Assembly: GCA_963422705.1 (NCBI GenBank)
Contig: OY730443.1
Coordinates: 2,976,001-3,040,000 of the forward strand
Reading direction: 5' to 3'
From: G963422705 sp963422705
GTDB lineage: Bacteria > Poribacteria > WGA-4E > WGA-3G
Length of the DNA stretch: 64,000 bases
How positions within the stretch are numbered: the first letter of the stretch is position 1; each line of letters starts with the position of its first letter. Of the stretch, positions 9,443 through 18,396 are shown in pieces. Made by a program: the position numbers and the translations under genes. Under the pieces are notes generated by a model. The model did no database searches. It saw only the letters and a program-made list of their open reading frames with translations, and was not told the DNA's origin.

Positions 9443-10912
9443 ATGAACAAAACCTATTTTTCTCTGCTGAACAGGCTTTCTCTCATCAAACACGCCATCC
9501 GTTTCGTTCTCGCAGTTCTCCTCATCGCTTGTCTCCCACTGAGTGCAAGCGCCGCAGACACCAAAGATGCATCAGAGGCTGAGCTGTTAGAGAACCTCGC
9601 ACTGTTTTCAGAAATTTTGGCGTTCATTCAACAGGAGCATCTAGATACACCAGAAATGAAGGAGCTCATAGAAGGCGCAATCAAAGGGAAACTCCGCACG
9701 TTGGATGCGTACAGCCAATTTATACCCGACTATCTTGAATTTAGTACGCAAAACCGTGGTAATTATGCCGGGCTGGGCATGACGATTGGGATTCGCGAAG
9801 ACATGCTGACTGTGATTACCCCCTTCAAAGGTTCCCCCGCTTCAACCGCAGGGATGCAAAGCGGCGATATCATCAGCCATATTGAAGATGAATCGACAGC
9901 CGTCATGAGTCTCGACGATGCCGTCTCCCAGTTACGGGGCGAACCCGGCACCTCCGTCTCGATTACTATCATTCGGGCAAAGGAGAACCGGCCGATTGAA
10001 TTAACAATTAGGCGGGAAGTGATTCGGATTCCGAGTGTGGAAAAAGCGATTATCGGCGACAACGTCGGATATCTCAAAATCAATCAATTTATTCAGCCAA
10101 CCGTCACTGACGTAGATGATGCATTGCGCGAATTCCAGTTGAAAAAGACGCGGGGCGTCATTCTCGATCTGCGCTCAAACCCCGGCGGACTCCTCACAGC
10201 CGCGGTAGATGTTGCCAGCGATTTTCTAGAACCGGGGCAACTTGTCGTGTACAGCCAAGGAAAACAGGAACGAAAAGACTTTTTCGCACAAGGCGTCAAA
10301 AAAGATAAATTTCCGCTGATTGTACTCGTCAACGGAGGCAGTGCAAGTGGCTCTGAAATTGTTGCCGGCGCCATTAAAGCACACGGGCGAGGACTCGTCA
10401 TGGGCGAAAAAACCTTTGGAAAAGCATCCGTACAACGCGTCTGGAGATTGAGTGACTCAAAAGCAGCTCTCAAATTAACCGTCGCACGCTACTATACACC
10501 AAACGGGACAAATATTGACAAAATCGGAATCATACCCGACGTCAAATCCCCGGGATTTAGCCGTTCCGAGCAGCAAATGCGCTTGAAACTCCGAGAACAC
10601 GAAAAAATTAAGGCTTTCCTTAACGAAAATGGAAACGATGTATTGGAACAATTGGAAACCGTGCAGGGCGCGCCAAGAGGGGACAGGCAAGCCGCAAAAC
10701 TCCTACGCAAATACCAACGTTTAGTCGATGAACTCTCTGAAGAACAGATTATTCTCAGCGATATCGGGATGAAATATGCGATTGCGGAAATCACTGAAAA
10801 CCCACACGATGAATTGGAATATGAACCGCAGGTAGTCGCCGCTATGGAACAATTGAAAGTGCTTGAACTCTTCTCATTTAAATCAGGCGGGAACAGCACA
10901 ACATCTCGATAG
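9443..10912 (+). CDS. ctpA: C-terminal processing peptidase, S41 family
   Basis: Exported serine protease that cleaves near protein C-termini in the periplasm. Residues 1-38 form a signal peptide with a hydrophobic core and an ASA-A cleavage motif. A PDZ domain follows (about 108-190), then the S41 catalytic domain. The Ser/Lys dyad is S302 in NGGSASGSEI and K327 in GEKTFGKASVQ, 25 residues apart as in known CtpA enzymes. A long helical tail (about 355-489) follows. The start at 9443 is preferred over the in-frame ATG at 9413, because AAGGA precedes it and it puts the signal peptide at the N-terminus. Its specific substrate is unknown. Confidence 0.92.
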   Translation: MNKTYFSLLNRLSLIKHAIRFVLAVLLIACLPLSASAADTKDASEAELLENLALFSEILAFIQQEHLDTPEMKELIEGAIKGKLRTLDAYSQFIPDYLEFSTQNRGNYAGLGMTIGIREDMLTVITPFKGSPASTAGMQSGDIISHIEDESTAVMSLDDAVSQLRGEPGTSVSITIIRAKENRPIELTIRREVIRIPSVEKAIIGDNVGYLKINQFIQPTVTDVDDALREFQLKKTRGVILDLRSNPGGLLTAAVDVASDFLEPGQLVVYSQGKQERKDFFAQGVKKDKFPLIVLVNGGSASGSEIVAGAIKAHGRGLVMGEKTFGKASVQRVWRLSDSKAALKLTVARYYTPNGTNIDKIGIIPDVKSPGFSRSEQQMRLKLREHEKIKAFLNENGNDVLEQLETVQGAPRGDRQAAKLLRKYQRLVDELSEEQIILSDIGMKYAIAEITENPHDELEYEPQVVAAMEQLKVLELFSFKSGGNSTTSR

Positions 10913-11230
10913 AGCAAACAGGTATCCAGGCGCACTTGGCGGCTTCTCACTGACAAGCATGCACCTTCACACAAGTTTTCGGAGAATGTGAACGTTTCGC
11001 ACCACTCCGGTTTGCACTTGCGCTTTAACATCTATCGCAATCCGTTTATAGAACAGGTGAGAAAGCCAGCCCCCGCCTGACAAGGAGCGGAAGCGTATTC
11101 TGTTTTTTTTCTTGCCAGGCTTATGAAAAAAGAGCGCCGGTAGGAAAGATTTCTAGCGCCCGAACGCAAATTAGAGAAACGGTTGAAAACGAAATTTATT
11201 CGGAAACCGGCGGTTCCAGGAGAAAATCAG
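10913..11230. other. Intergenic stretch without recognised gene
   Basis: 318 bases between the protease gene and the right end of the first tnpB element. An eight-T run near 11104 follows a poor stem, so a weak terminator is possible. No reading frame or RNA was recognised. Confidence 0.5.
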
Positions 11231-11330
11231 GTCAAGGCACCCACTGCCTAAAGGCAGGGGCTTGTGCTTCGTAGCGACTGCGGTTTTCCAAGCGTCCACC
11301 GTCTTACTGTTGCTCCACAGAGGGAACACA
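11215..11330 (-). ncRNA. Putative omega (reRNA) guide RNA of tnpB copy 1
   Basis: By analogy with ISDra2, the RNA spans the tnpB 3' end and the right-end hairpin (11244-11257) and continues into the flank. The flank would supply a guide reading downward from 11230. Placement is by homology with copy 2, and the ends are approximate. Confidence 0.35.
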
Positions 11331-12490
11331 AGCTGCCCTCAAAATATTAAGCGCCGCGTTGATGTCTCTGTCGTGGTGGCAACCACAGTCAGGACACGTC
11401 CACTGCCTGTCAGAAAGAGAAAGATTTTCGTTGTGATGTCCGCAATCCGAACACGGCTTCGTTGTCGGCGTCCATTGTCCAACTTGACGGAAATCACGAT
11501 GATGTTTGAAACACTTGAATTTCAGAATCTCAACAAACTGCCCGAAGCAAAGCTCCGATACTTTCCGGCCCCAGAGGCGTTTCATGCCCTCAAGGTTCAG
11601 TGTCTCGGTGACGATGGTATCAAACTGGGCGCAGAGGTCTGTGGCAAGTTTCCAATGCCAATCTTTGCGTTGGTTGGTAATCTTGCGATACAACCGGGTG
11701 AGCTGACGGAGGCAACGCCACCAATTGTTAGAACCTTTGACTTTCCGCGAAAGGCTTTTGTAGCATTTTCGAAGTGCGGGCAAGGCGTGTTTCAAGAATT
11801 GTGGCGATTGTATCTTTTCGCCCGTGTTCAACGTCAAAAATGCGTCCTTCATTCCGAAGTCTGCACCTACACTTTCACCCGTAGCAGGCAGCACTTCTTT
11901 GGAGGTATCATCCGTCACGACATAAAGCCAATAGGTTCCCGCATTGTCGCGAAGAATTTGGATGTACTTCACATTCCCTTTCCATTTGCGATGCTGATGG
12001 AAAGAGAACCAGCGTTTGTTGAACTTAAATTTTTGTGCGTCTTCGTCCCACGCTTTGAAAGAGAGGCGGACACGTCCTTCTTCAAGGAGATAACCACTTT
12101 GGAACGTCGCAGAACGATATTTTCCGCGTTTCTTATATTTCGGACGTCCGACGCCGGGGATGTCAAAAAATCTTTCAAAAGCAATGTGGAGGCGTATGAT
12201 TACCGCGTCAAGTGTATCACGAGGTATCCAAGTCCAGTGTTTTTTGGTGCGTTTCAGCAAGTTCGTCAAGTGCGGTTGCAAGCGTAGGGCGAAACCGCCG
12301 TTTCGCGGAAACGCCCGGCATATTTACCATATCTACGATAATAGCGGTTCTCAAGCTTGAGGAAGTGATTATGAACATCACCCAAGTCGTCAAGCATATT
12401 GCCAAGACGGACATTTTTCGGGTGTTCTCGTATCGGATACTTATACGTTCTGCGATGTTTCTTTTGTTTTTTATTTCTTTTTTTCGCCAT
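11304..12490 (-). pseudogene. tnpB: tnpB, RNA-guided nuclease gene, frameshifted
   Basis: TnpB (IS605 OrfB), ancestor of Cas12. The C-terminal part (12281 to 11304) keeps the RuvC core: D in GADFGMKD, the conserved TETLNLEGMKRLWG segment, and the zinc finger CSDCG..CPDCG followed by HDRDINAALNI. The N-terminal part is in another frame (ATG at 12490, YPIREHPKNVRLGNMLDDL...). It stops after reading a palindromic insert at 12281-12308 as RETAVSPYA and then CNRT-stop. The nuclease half is therefore intact but disconnected from its normal N-terminus. A TTG at 12281 could start a truncated product. The Glu and second Asp of RuvC appear present. Confidence 0.8.
12281..12308. repeat. 28-nt palindromic insert, copy A (in tnpB copy 1)
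   Basis: Contains the palindrome GCGAAAC-CGCC-GTTTCGC. The 28 bases are identical to 59827-59854. On the minus strand it reads RETAVSPYA in the tnpB frame, immediately before the frameshift. Confidence 0.9.
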
Positions 12491-12660
12491 CGGTTTTCAC
12501 GTATCACGTTTTTAACCCCTACGAAGTGGGTAGGCAGACACAGAACCTTGCGATTCTGCTGAAACTGTCTGCCAACGTGATATTATCATGATACTACATT
12601 TTCGATAGAATTTCAACCCATTTTTCGACACAATACAGGAGCGGGCATTCCTCCCCGATA

Positions 12661-12696
12661 GAACGCTCTGCGTCGTCTCTGGCGCAGACGGGACTT
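12661..12696. repeat. 36-nt palindromic repeat, copy A (IS flank)
   Basis: The reverse complement matches 43046-43081 in 33 of 36 positions by eye. Arms CGTCTGCG and CGCAGA(C/G)G surround a CCAGAGA loop. It lies directly outside the left end of tnpB copy 1. Confidence 0.85.
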
Positions 12697-12702
12697 GATA
12701 CG

Positions 12703-12764
12703 GTTGGGAGATAGGTAGAATATCGTATCCTTTGGATACGATGTTTCTACCATTTACTCCCAAC
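12703..12764. repeat. 62-nt imperfect palindrome before mmsA
   Basis: Nested arms GTTGGGAG/CTCCCAAC, GGTAGAA/TTCTACC and ATCGTATCC/GGATACGAT with a TTT loop. It is too large and lacks a T-run for a simple terminator. The in-frame ATG at 12732 lies inside it and is therefore unlikely to be the start of the dehydrogenase. Confidence 0.8.
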
Positions 12765-12812
12765 TCCGTTCTAACCGAGCTAAAGCAGCGGGGGTTCCTG
12801 CCCGAAGATACA

Positions 12813-14264
12813 ATGAATTTTCAAACTCCCAATTACATTGACAACGTTTGGCAAACATCGGCGGCAGCGGCGCAATTAGACGTGACAAATCCAGCGACTG
12901 GCGATGTTCTTGCCCAAGTGCCACTGTCACCTGCAGAGGAAGTCCATCACGCCGCGCGCGCCGCGGCCAGCGCACTGAACGAGTGGAGGCGAACGCCACC
13001 TGTTCAGCGAATTCAATACCTATTTCAATTGAAAAATTTGCTTGAGGAAAACCTCGCCGACATTGCGCAGACAATTACACAGGAATGTGGAAAAACAGTT
13101 GAGGAAGCGAAAGGGGAAATGCGCCGCGCCATTGAAAATGTTGAAGTGGCATGCGGCATACCGACGCTCATGCAAGGTACAAATCTGGAGGACATCGCTA
13201 CAGGCATCGATGAATTTATGATTCGTCAACCTGTAGGCGTGTGTGCTATTATCGCGCCCTTCAACTTCCCCGGCATGATACCTTTCTGGTTCCTCCCGTA
13301 TGCCATCGCCTGCGGGAACACCGTCATTGTCAAACCATCCGAAAAGGTGCCCTTGACTATGCAAAAAGTGTTTCAACTGCTTGAACAGACGGGGCTCCCA
13401 AAAGGGGTTGTCAACCTCGTCAACGGCGGTAGAGATGCCGTCGATGCCCTTTTAACGCATTCCGATATCCGGGCGATAAGTTTTGTCGGCGCCACGGCGA
13501 CGGCGAGAGCTATCTACGCCAAAGCCGCCGCAAACGGGAAACGGGTGCAGTGCCAAGGTGGGGCAAAAAACCCGCTCATTATCCTACCCGATGCCGAACC
13601 ACAATTCACGACAGAGGCTACCGCTGAGAGCGCGTTCGGGTGCGCTGGACAACGATGCCTCGCCGCATCCCTAGCAATCACCGTCGGCAGCGCTCACGAC
13701 TGGTTCACACACACCATCGCCGAAACCGCGACAAACCGCATCGTTGGAAACGGATTGGACGAAGAAGTACAGATGGGGCCCGTTATCACTCCCGAAAGCA
13801 AAACCCGCATTGAGGGTATCATTCAAGCAGCCGCCGAAGAAGGCGCCCAAATTCTCGTTGATGGAAGACATCCTTACATCAACGGCGGAGAAAACGGGAA
13901 CTTCATCCGCCCGACAGTCCTTGACACCCTCAATCCAGACGGGGAAATTGCACAGACAGAAATTTTCGGACCGGTGCTCGGGCTCATCCACGTCGAGACA
14001 ATCGATGATGCAATTGCCCTCATCAACCGCGGCCGCTACGGGAACATGGCATGCCTCTTTACCAGCAGCGGGGCCGACGCACGAAAATTCCGTTATGAAG
14101 CCGAAATTGGCAACATCGGGATTAACATCGGTGTCGCAGCACCGATGGCTTTTTTTCCGTTCACCGGATGGAAAGACAGTTTCTTCGGCGACTTGCACGG
14201 ACAGAGCTGGGATGCCGTCGACTTTTTTACACAAAAGAAAGTCATCGTCGAACGGTGGGCATAG
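12813..14264 (+). CDS. mmsA: CoA-acylating methylmalonate-semialdehyde dehydrogenase
   Basis: Aldehyde dehydrogenase superfamily enzyme that oxidises methylmalonate or malonate semialdehyde to propionyl- or acetyl-CoA in valine and myo-inositol breakdown. The subfamily is shown by the N-terminal YIDNVW...NPATG pattern, the NFQ/NFP segment APFNFPGMIPFWFLPYAIACGNT and VKPSEKVPLT. Also diagnostic are the catalytic-cysteine region FGCAGQRCLAAS, where the family has GxRC, and the terminal PFTGWKDSFFGD..G..AVDFFTQKK. The ATG at 12813 gives 483 residues and the normal N-terminus. The in-frame extension to 12732 starts inside a palindrome and is rejected. It ends 44 bases from the convergent DUF5069 gene. 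Confidence 0.93.
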   Translation: MNFQTPNYIDNVWQTSAAAAQLDVTNPATGDVLAQVPLSPAEEVHHAARAAASALNEWRRTPPVQRIQYLFQLKNLLEENLADIAQTITQECGKTVEEAKGEMRRAIENVEVACGIPTLMQGTNLEDIATGIDEFMIRQPVGVCAIIAPFNFPGMIPFWFLPYAIACGNTVIVKPSEKVPLTMQKVFQLLEQTGLPKGVVNLVNGGRDAVDALLTHSDIRAISFVGATATARAIYAKAAANGKRVQCQGGAKNPLIILPDAEPQFTTEATAESAFGCAGQRCLAASLAITVGSAHDWFTHTIAETATNRIVGNGLDEEVQMGPVITPESKTRIEGIIQAAAEEGAQILVDGRHPYINGGENGNFIRPTVLDTLNPDGEIAQTEIFGPVLGLIHVETIDDAIALINRGRYGNMACLFTSSGADARKFRYEAEIGNIGINIGVAAPMAFFPFTGWKDSFFGDLHGQSWDAVDFFTQKKVIVERWA

Positions 14265-14308
14265 CCCCACAATAACGGCGAAGCCCTCTGGCCCTTGAGA
14301 AAATTGCA

Positions 14309-15592
14309 TTATATCGAAAATGTTTTCTCATCATCAAGAAGCATCAACGCAAACCAGGTATTGATATCTGTGCGCCCCGGTGCAACCCGCTTGAGCATCT
14401 TCGCCATCATCTCTTTATGCCATTCTGTGGTAGGGCCGCTCTGTGTCATCTGCTGGTTATAAACCGCAATCTCTTCAGCGTCCTTTGGATAGTTTTGTTT
14501 CAGCCATGCCTCAACATCGGCATCTGTTGGCGCGCCCTTCAGTGCCACCGAAAAATCCGCTGCGGAAATGCCCAGAAATGCGAGGGTTGCCCTGTCAATA
14601 CTAGAATCTTCGCCATAAAAATAGCCGCCCAACGTATCTCCATTTGCAGCGCGCCCTTTGTCGATTAACCGTGCAAGGTGAACCATGCCATATACATCCG
14701 TGTTGTACGGGCTGCGTGGCGGCCGCCGTTGGAGTTCAACGATACCGAAGCTGCGTTCATCATCGATGTCCTGCAGTTCTACCCACGTGTTAATGTCGGT
14801 GCGCTCCGGAGCAACTTCCCTGCATCGCGCTTCAAAACGTTCGCGTGTGTTTTCATCCGGGCCATAGTTTAGCAACCTCTGATTTAAGGTATCGATTTCT
14901 TCGGGTGATTTACCGGCGTTTTCCAATACCCATAGGCCCAATTCAATGTCATTGGGGTTATTAACCGCTGCTTCCTGAAAGTCATCGGCTGAAATACCGA
15001 GTGCTGTTAAGATTCGGACGTCCTGTCCGGAATCTTCACCGTATTTATACGCCCCTATTTTTCCGGCGCGTTCGGCGCGGGCTTTATCCGCCATGCGTGC
15101 GACACCGCAAAGCCCGCCAACATCTTTTGCGCGCGCGCTGCGTGGCGGCCTCGTCGTGAGTTCCACCTGCCAGAAGCTCCCCCAATCGTCCAGTTCCATA
15201 GACTGGAGTGCTGTTGTAATATCAGTTCTCCCCGGCGCAAAGCGAGCGAGCCGTTCCTTCAGGCGTTGCTTGTGTGCCTCGGTACTTGAGAGTTCGCGTG
15301 TCACGTTGTCGTTAAAGGCTGCAATCTCAGCTTCTGTTTTTGCACTTTTTTCGAGCACCCAACGTTCAAGAGCTGCATCGTCATATTCATCAACTACCCC
15401 GGCGACATCCTCGGCTGAGATACCTAGGAATGTTAGGACATGCCTGTCTAAGCCCGAGCTGTCCCCATAGATGTAATCGCCGAGCGTCTCCGCATTGTGA
15501 GCGCGTGCCTTGTCTATCATCCGCGCCAGCCCAACAACTCCTGCTATACTCAGGTTTGTAGGGCGGCGTGGGGGTTGGCGTGTTAAATCCAT
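14309..15592 (-). CDS. Triple DUF5069-domain protein
   Basis: Three tandem copies of DUF5069 in one 427-residue chain, at about 1-140, 145-285 and 287-427. Each copy begins TRPPRS/QPPRR-like, then has GLARM-DKARA, a G-Y-YG-(D/E)DS turn and a conserved LGIS-DF segment, and ends near APGRTDI-T. DUF5069 proteins known to me are single domains of about 140-150 residues with no assigned function. Domain 2 is the most divergent (APERTD; VARMADKARAE). It starts 10 nt after GGGAG. It is the last gene of a minus-strand run (PhyH, oxidase, DUF4403). No membrane segments or signal peptide are seen, so it is probably cytoplasmic. Confidence 0.85.
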   Translation of the reverse strand: MDLTRQPPRRPTNLSIAGVVGLARMIDKARAHNAETLGDYIYGDSSGLDRHVLTFLGISAEDVAGVVDEYDDAALERWVLEKSAKTEAEIAAFNDNVTRELSSTEAHKQRLKERLARFAPGRTDITTALQSMELDDWGSFWQVELTTRPPRSARAKDVGGLCGVARMADKARAERAGKIGAYKYGEDSGQDVRILTALGISADDFQEAAVNNPNDIELGLWVLENAGKSPEEIDTLNQRLLNYGPDENTRERFEARCREVAPERTDINTWVELQDIDDERSFGIVELQRRPPRSPYNTDVYGMVHLARLIDKGRAANGDTLGGYFYGEDSSIDRATLAFLGISAADFSVALKGAPTDADVEAWLKQNYPKDAEEIAVYNQQMTQSGPTTEWHKEMMAKMLKRVAPGRTDINTWFALMLLDDEKTFSI

Positions 15593-15683
15593 AATTCATT
15601 TCTCCCTTCAATATGAAGCGTAGTGTGTAACACCATTAAATCTTTAGCATTCGTTCTGAAAAAGTGATTTTTCGCATCAAAAA

Positions 15684-17150
15684 TTATTGAGGTGAATCCA
15701 GTTTCACTTCAGACACAATTTTACCTTGTAAGCGAAACCAGACTTGTACACCGGATTGTGTGAGATAGAGTGCCTCCGGCGCAACGGTATCGACAGAGCC
15801 ACGTAACACCAAATATGAACCTATGCGCCGGTTTTCTATTGCGGCTGATAACGTTTCCTGTAATTGCGTCAGCTGCTCCCGTATCGGGAAGCTCAGTTCT
15901 TCTTCTACCGTTGTTCGAAGGTTCGGAAAGAAGCCTTCGCCGACATCCTTAGCAAGCCCTAACAACAGACTTTGGGTTGTCAACGAATAATCGAATTCCG
16001 TGAAAGTGAGCGCCATCTCCGATACGTCATACGTAGGTGTCCCGAGTAGGTAAAGCTGGCCACGTGTGTGAAACGCCGGCATTTTAAACGTAACACCCGC
16101 AACCAACTGCTCGTAGCTGCCATAGAGAGCTAAAGTTTCAACATGCATCTCAATACCCTTTAACTGATACGTTTTTTCAACATGCGGCTTGGCAAGTTTT
16201 TCAATCGCTGTGTAAGCAACTTCAACGGGGGCAATAATATGATAGCCGGATTCAAGGGAATCAGCGAAACGGAGTTCTGGCAGGGCCGGTATCTCTTTCG
16301 ATAGGAGCGCAATTTTCTCTGTACTCCCAATGTGGACTTGAATATAGGTTTTTATCCCTAGACGGATTTTGATGGTTTCTGCATCACCGGACAGTTGCTC
16401 TGCGAGGGCCTCTAACGGTTCTACCACAAGGGCTATGGGGGGCTCATCTCTAACGACTATCGGTTCATGGAGTCTCTTCCACAACCCGACAACATGAGTT
16501 TTCACATCTACGCGGGCAATTTGTGTGACAATGAGCGCCTCTAATTTAGGCACCACTTTCTCTTCCACCAATTTGGTAAGAAGCTGCCGAATTGAGACGG
16601 TAATTCCGACAATTTCAATTTCTGCTCGCTGAATTGAGATGTTAATTCTGCTTTTCGCGGTAATCCGCCAATCGGGATTAAGTATTAACCGGAGGGCTAA
16701 GATGGCGGATGCTTCCCCGTCAAAATCTTCGCGTTTTCTGATAATTCGGCCAAATACTTTCTTAGAAACTTCTGCCCACCCGTTAAACTGAAACGCGACT
16801 TTTGCCGAGAGCGTGCCATCTGAACTGCTAGTCATTGTCATCGGAGCTGGGGTGAGTTGAATGAATGATTCAATTAAGCCATCTTTTCGCTGAATAGGGT
16901 TGCGAAGATAATCACGCAATGCCGATTCCACAAGCGGTTTGATATCCCGTATCGGTAATTGTGCCTGGACAGCAATCAGTGAGGGGATAGGAGGCGGCAA
17001 GGGCATCGGGTTGACGTGCCTTGGCGGCGCGGGGGCATCTACAATTTGGGGTGAACCTCCTGAAGAGATAAGGAACAACACAACACAAAGGAGGACAGCG
17101 CAGAGCACGATACCAATACCTATTTTCACCTGTTTGGGTTGTATTCGCAT
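15684..17150 (-). CDS. DUF4403-family membrane-anchored protein
   Basis: 488 residues from the ATG at 17150, which has GAGGAG just upstream. That choice removes 28 residues that would otherwise overlap the preceding gene. One N-terminal membrane helix (about 9-30, IGIGIVLCAVLLCVVLFLI) is followed by a proline-rich linker and a long beta-rich region with alternating hydrophobics. This fits DUF4403, which is related to tubular lipid-binding/BPI-like folds. Segments such as ISIQRAEIEIVG, YHIIAPVEVAYTAIEKL and YLLGTPTYD match the remembered family shape. The likely location is periplasmic and inner-membrane anchored. Function is unknown. It lies 19 bases downstream of the oxidase gene. Confidence 0.72.
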   Translation of the reverse strand: MRIQPKQVKIGIGIVLCAVLLCVVLFLISSGGSPQIVDAPAPPRHVNPMPLPPPIPSLIAVQAQLPIRDIKPLVESALRDYLRNPIQRKDGLIESFIQLTPAPMTMTSSSDGTLSAKVAFQFNGWAEVSKKVFGRIIRKREDFDGEASAILALRLILNPDWRITAKSRINISIQRAEIEIVGITVSIRQLLTKLVEEKVVPKLEALIVTQIARVDVKTHVVGLWKRLHEPIVVRDEPPIALVVEPLEALAEQLSGDAETIKIRLGIKTYIQVHIGSTEKIALLSKEIPALPELRFADSLESGYHIIAPVEVAYTAIEKLAKPHVEKTYQLKGIEMHVETLALYGSYEQLVAGVTFKMPAFHTRGQLYLLGTPTYDVSEMALTFTEFDYSLTTQSLLLGLAKDVGEGFFPNLRTTVEEELSFPIREQLTQLQETLSAAIENRRIGSYLVLRGSVDTVAPEALYLTQSGVQVWFRLQGKIVSEVKLDSPQ

Positions 17151-17169
17151 AGGACTCCTCACATGAAGG

Positions 17170-18312
17170 CTAAACGTTAGAGAACCGAGAAAACCGGTTG
17201 ATAGAAAAATGACTAATGTCAAAATCGGTTTCACCGGTAGACGCTAATTCGCTTAGGATTCGCCCCACCAGCGCGCAAAACTTGAATCCATGTCCGGAAA
17301 AGCCGGCCGCAATCAGCAGATTCGGTGCATCCGGATGGACATCAATGATAAAATCTTCGTCCGGTGTTTCTGTATAGAGACACACTTCCGCGCGGATAGC
17401 CTGCCCAAGTCCGGGTAGACGATTTTGGACATAAGTATCTAGATGCCGGATGTAGTCATCGTCCGCGTTGCGGTTGCAGGTATCCGGCGAAATCGGTTGT
17501 CCTCTTCCGTGTCTAGCTACCTTAACGCCATTTTTTCCAAAAGCGGGGATGCCGTAGAAAAACTCACCCGCCGCGGTTGTCTCGACGAAAACAGGGAATT
17601 GGGACGGGTGAAACGCTGCCTGAGCGGAAGGTTGATAGTAACAGGCCTGTTGCCGTGTAACAGTGAGTGGCAGCTTGAGTTCAGCGAGGAGCATCCCTGT
17701 CCAGGCGCCCGCTGTCACAATAATCTTTCTGCCGCGAAAGCGTCCATCTTCCGTTTCCACACTCGGTACATCCACGTCCCTTACGATTCGGATTGCCGCA
17801 ACGTTTTCCCGGATTTCCGCACCGTGGCCCTCAGCCAATCGCAACTGGGTAGAAATGCAGGAAGCAGCATGGAGAAAACCGGTATCCTTTTGCCAAAGAA
17901 TGTCCATGCCGTTTGACACGTGAAATTGCGGAAAATGCCGGGCTAACTGCTCTGTCCCCCACCACTCCGACGCAACCCCGGCAGCCTCCAAATTTGCGTG
18001 GGCAGACATTCCATACCGATTATCTTCAATCCCGATGCTGATGCTTCCCGTAATCGACAGCAAGCGTTTCCCTGAAGCAGTTTCCACCGCGCGCCATTCC
18101 GAATAGGCAGATTTCATTAACTCAGTGTAGAACGGTTTATCGTAGAACAGACGGATAATACGGGTTGCACCATGCGAACTGCCGAGTGAATGCCCACGCT
18201 GAAATTGTTCCAAGAGCAGAACATTCGCACCGGACTTCGCGAGATGGTAGGCGGCCGCGCTCCCCATCCCCCCGGCGCCGATGACGATAGCATCATAAAT
18301 GTGAGTTTGCAT
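17170..18312 (-). CDS. Monomeric sarcosine oxidase / N-methyltryptophan oxidase-family flavoenzyme
   Basis: FAD-dependent amine oxidase of the MSOX/SolA group, which demethylates N-methyl amino acids and releases H2O2 and formaldehyde. The Rossmann motif is GAGGMGSAAAYHLA (residues 12-25), followed by LLEQF and HSLGSSHGATRI. C311 in EVCLYTETPDEDFIID matches the cysteine that binds FAD covalently in this family. GFSGHGFKF near the C-terminus is the family signature. At 380 residues it has normal length. It lies downstream of a PhyH gene across an 84-bp spacer with a 24-bp tandem repeat. The substrate cannot be told from sequence alone. Confidence 0.9.
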   Translation of the reverse strand: MQTHIYDAIVIGAGGMGSAAAYHLAKSGANVLLLEQFQRGHSLGSSHGATRIIRLFYDKPFYTELMKSAYSEWRAVETASGKRLLSITGSISIGIEDNRYGMSAHANLEAAGVASEWWGTEQLARHFPQFHVSNGMDILWQKDTGFLHAASCISTQLRLAEGHGAEIRENVAAIRIVRDVDVPSVETEDGRFRGRKIIVTAGAWTGMLLAELKLPLTVTRQQACYYQPSAQAAFHPSQFPVFVETTAAGEFFYGIPAFGKNGVKVARHGRGQPISPDTCNRNADDDYIRHLDTYVQNRLPGLGQAIRAEVCLYTETPDEDFIIDVHPDAPNLLIAAGFSGHGFKFCALVGRILSELASTGETDFDISHFSINRFSRFSNV

Positions 18313-18329
18313 CTTTTCGTTACCAGAAA

Positions 18330-18371
18330 CACAACCTGTGAAGGTTCGTAAAGCACAACCTGTGAAGGTTC
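18330..18371. repeat. Short tandem repeat between PhyH and oxidase genes
   Basis: An 18-base core is present twice with a 24-bp period (18330-18347 and 18354-18371). Each core contains the small palindrome AACCT-GTGA-AGGTT. Confidence 0.8.
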
Positions 18372-18396
18372 ATAGCCGGGCGATTTATAGCGCCGT

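Larger units (their letters stand above)
11231..12660 (-). mobile_element. IS200/IS605-type element with tnpB only (copy 1)
   Basis: Element read on the minus strand. The right end has a hairpin (CTGCC/GGCAG, 11244-11257) and by alignment with copy 2 ends at about 11231. The left end contains nested hairpins: the GGCAGACA...TGTCTGCC pair and the AACGTGAT partner between 12508 and 12590. A GGGGAGG/CCCGCTCC segment lies near 12640-12658. There is no tnpA, so the element depends on a transposase elsewhere. The left boundary is uncertain by some tens of bases, because the flank is occupied by other palindromes. Confidence 0.7.

Noticed and set aside
11262..12287. Plus-strand open frame of 341 codons opposite tnpB
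   Set aside because: Antisense shadow of a conserved tnpB gene; its protein has no recognisable motif and the minus strand shows RuvC and zinc-finger motifs.
12732..12812. N-terminal extension of the methylmalonate-semialdehyde dehydrogenase
   Set aside because: The ATG at 12732 lies in the loop of a 62-nt palindrome and the extension does not match the family; the ATG at 12813 gives the normal start.
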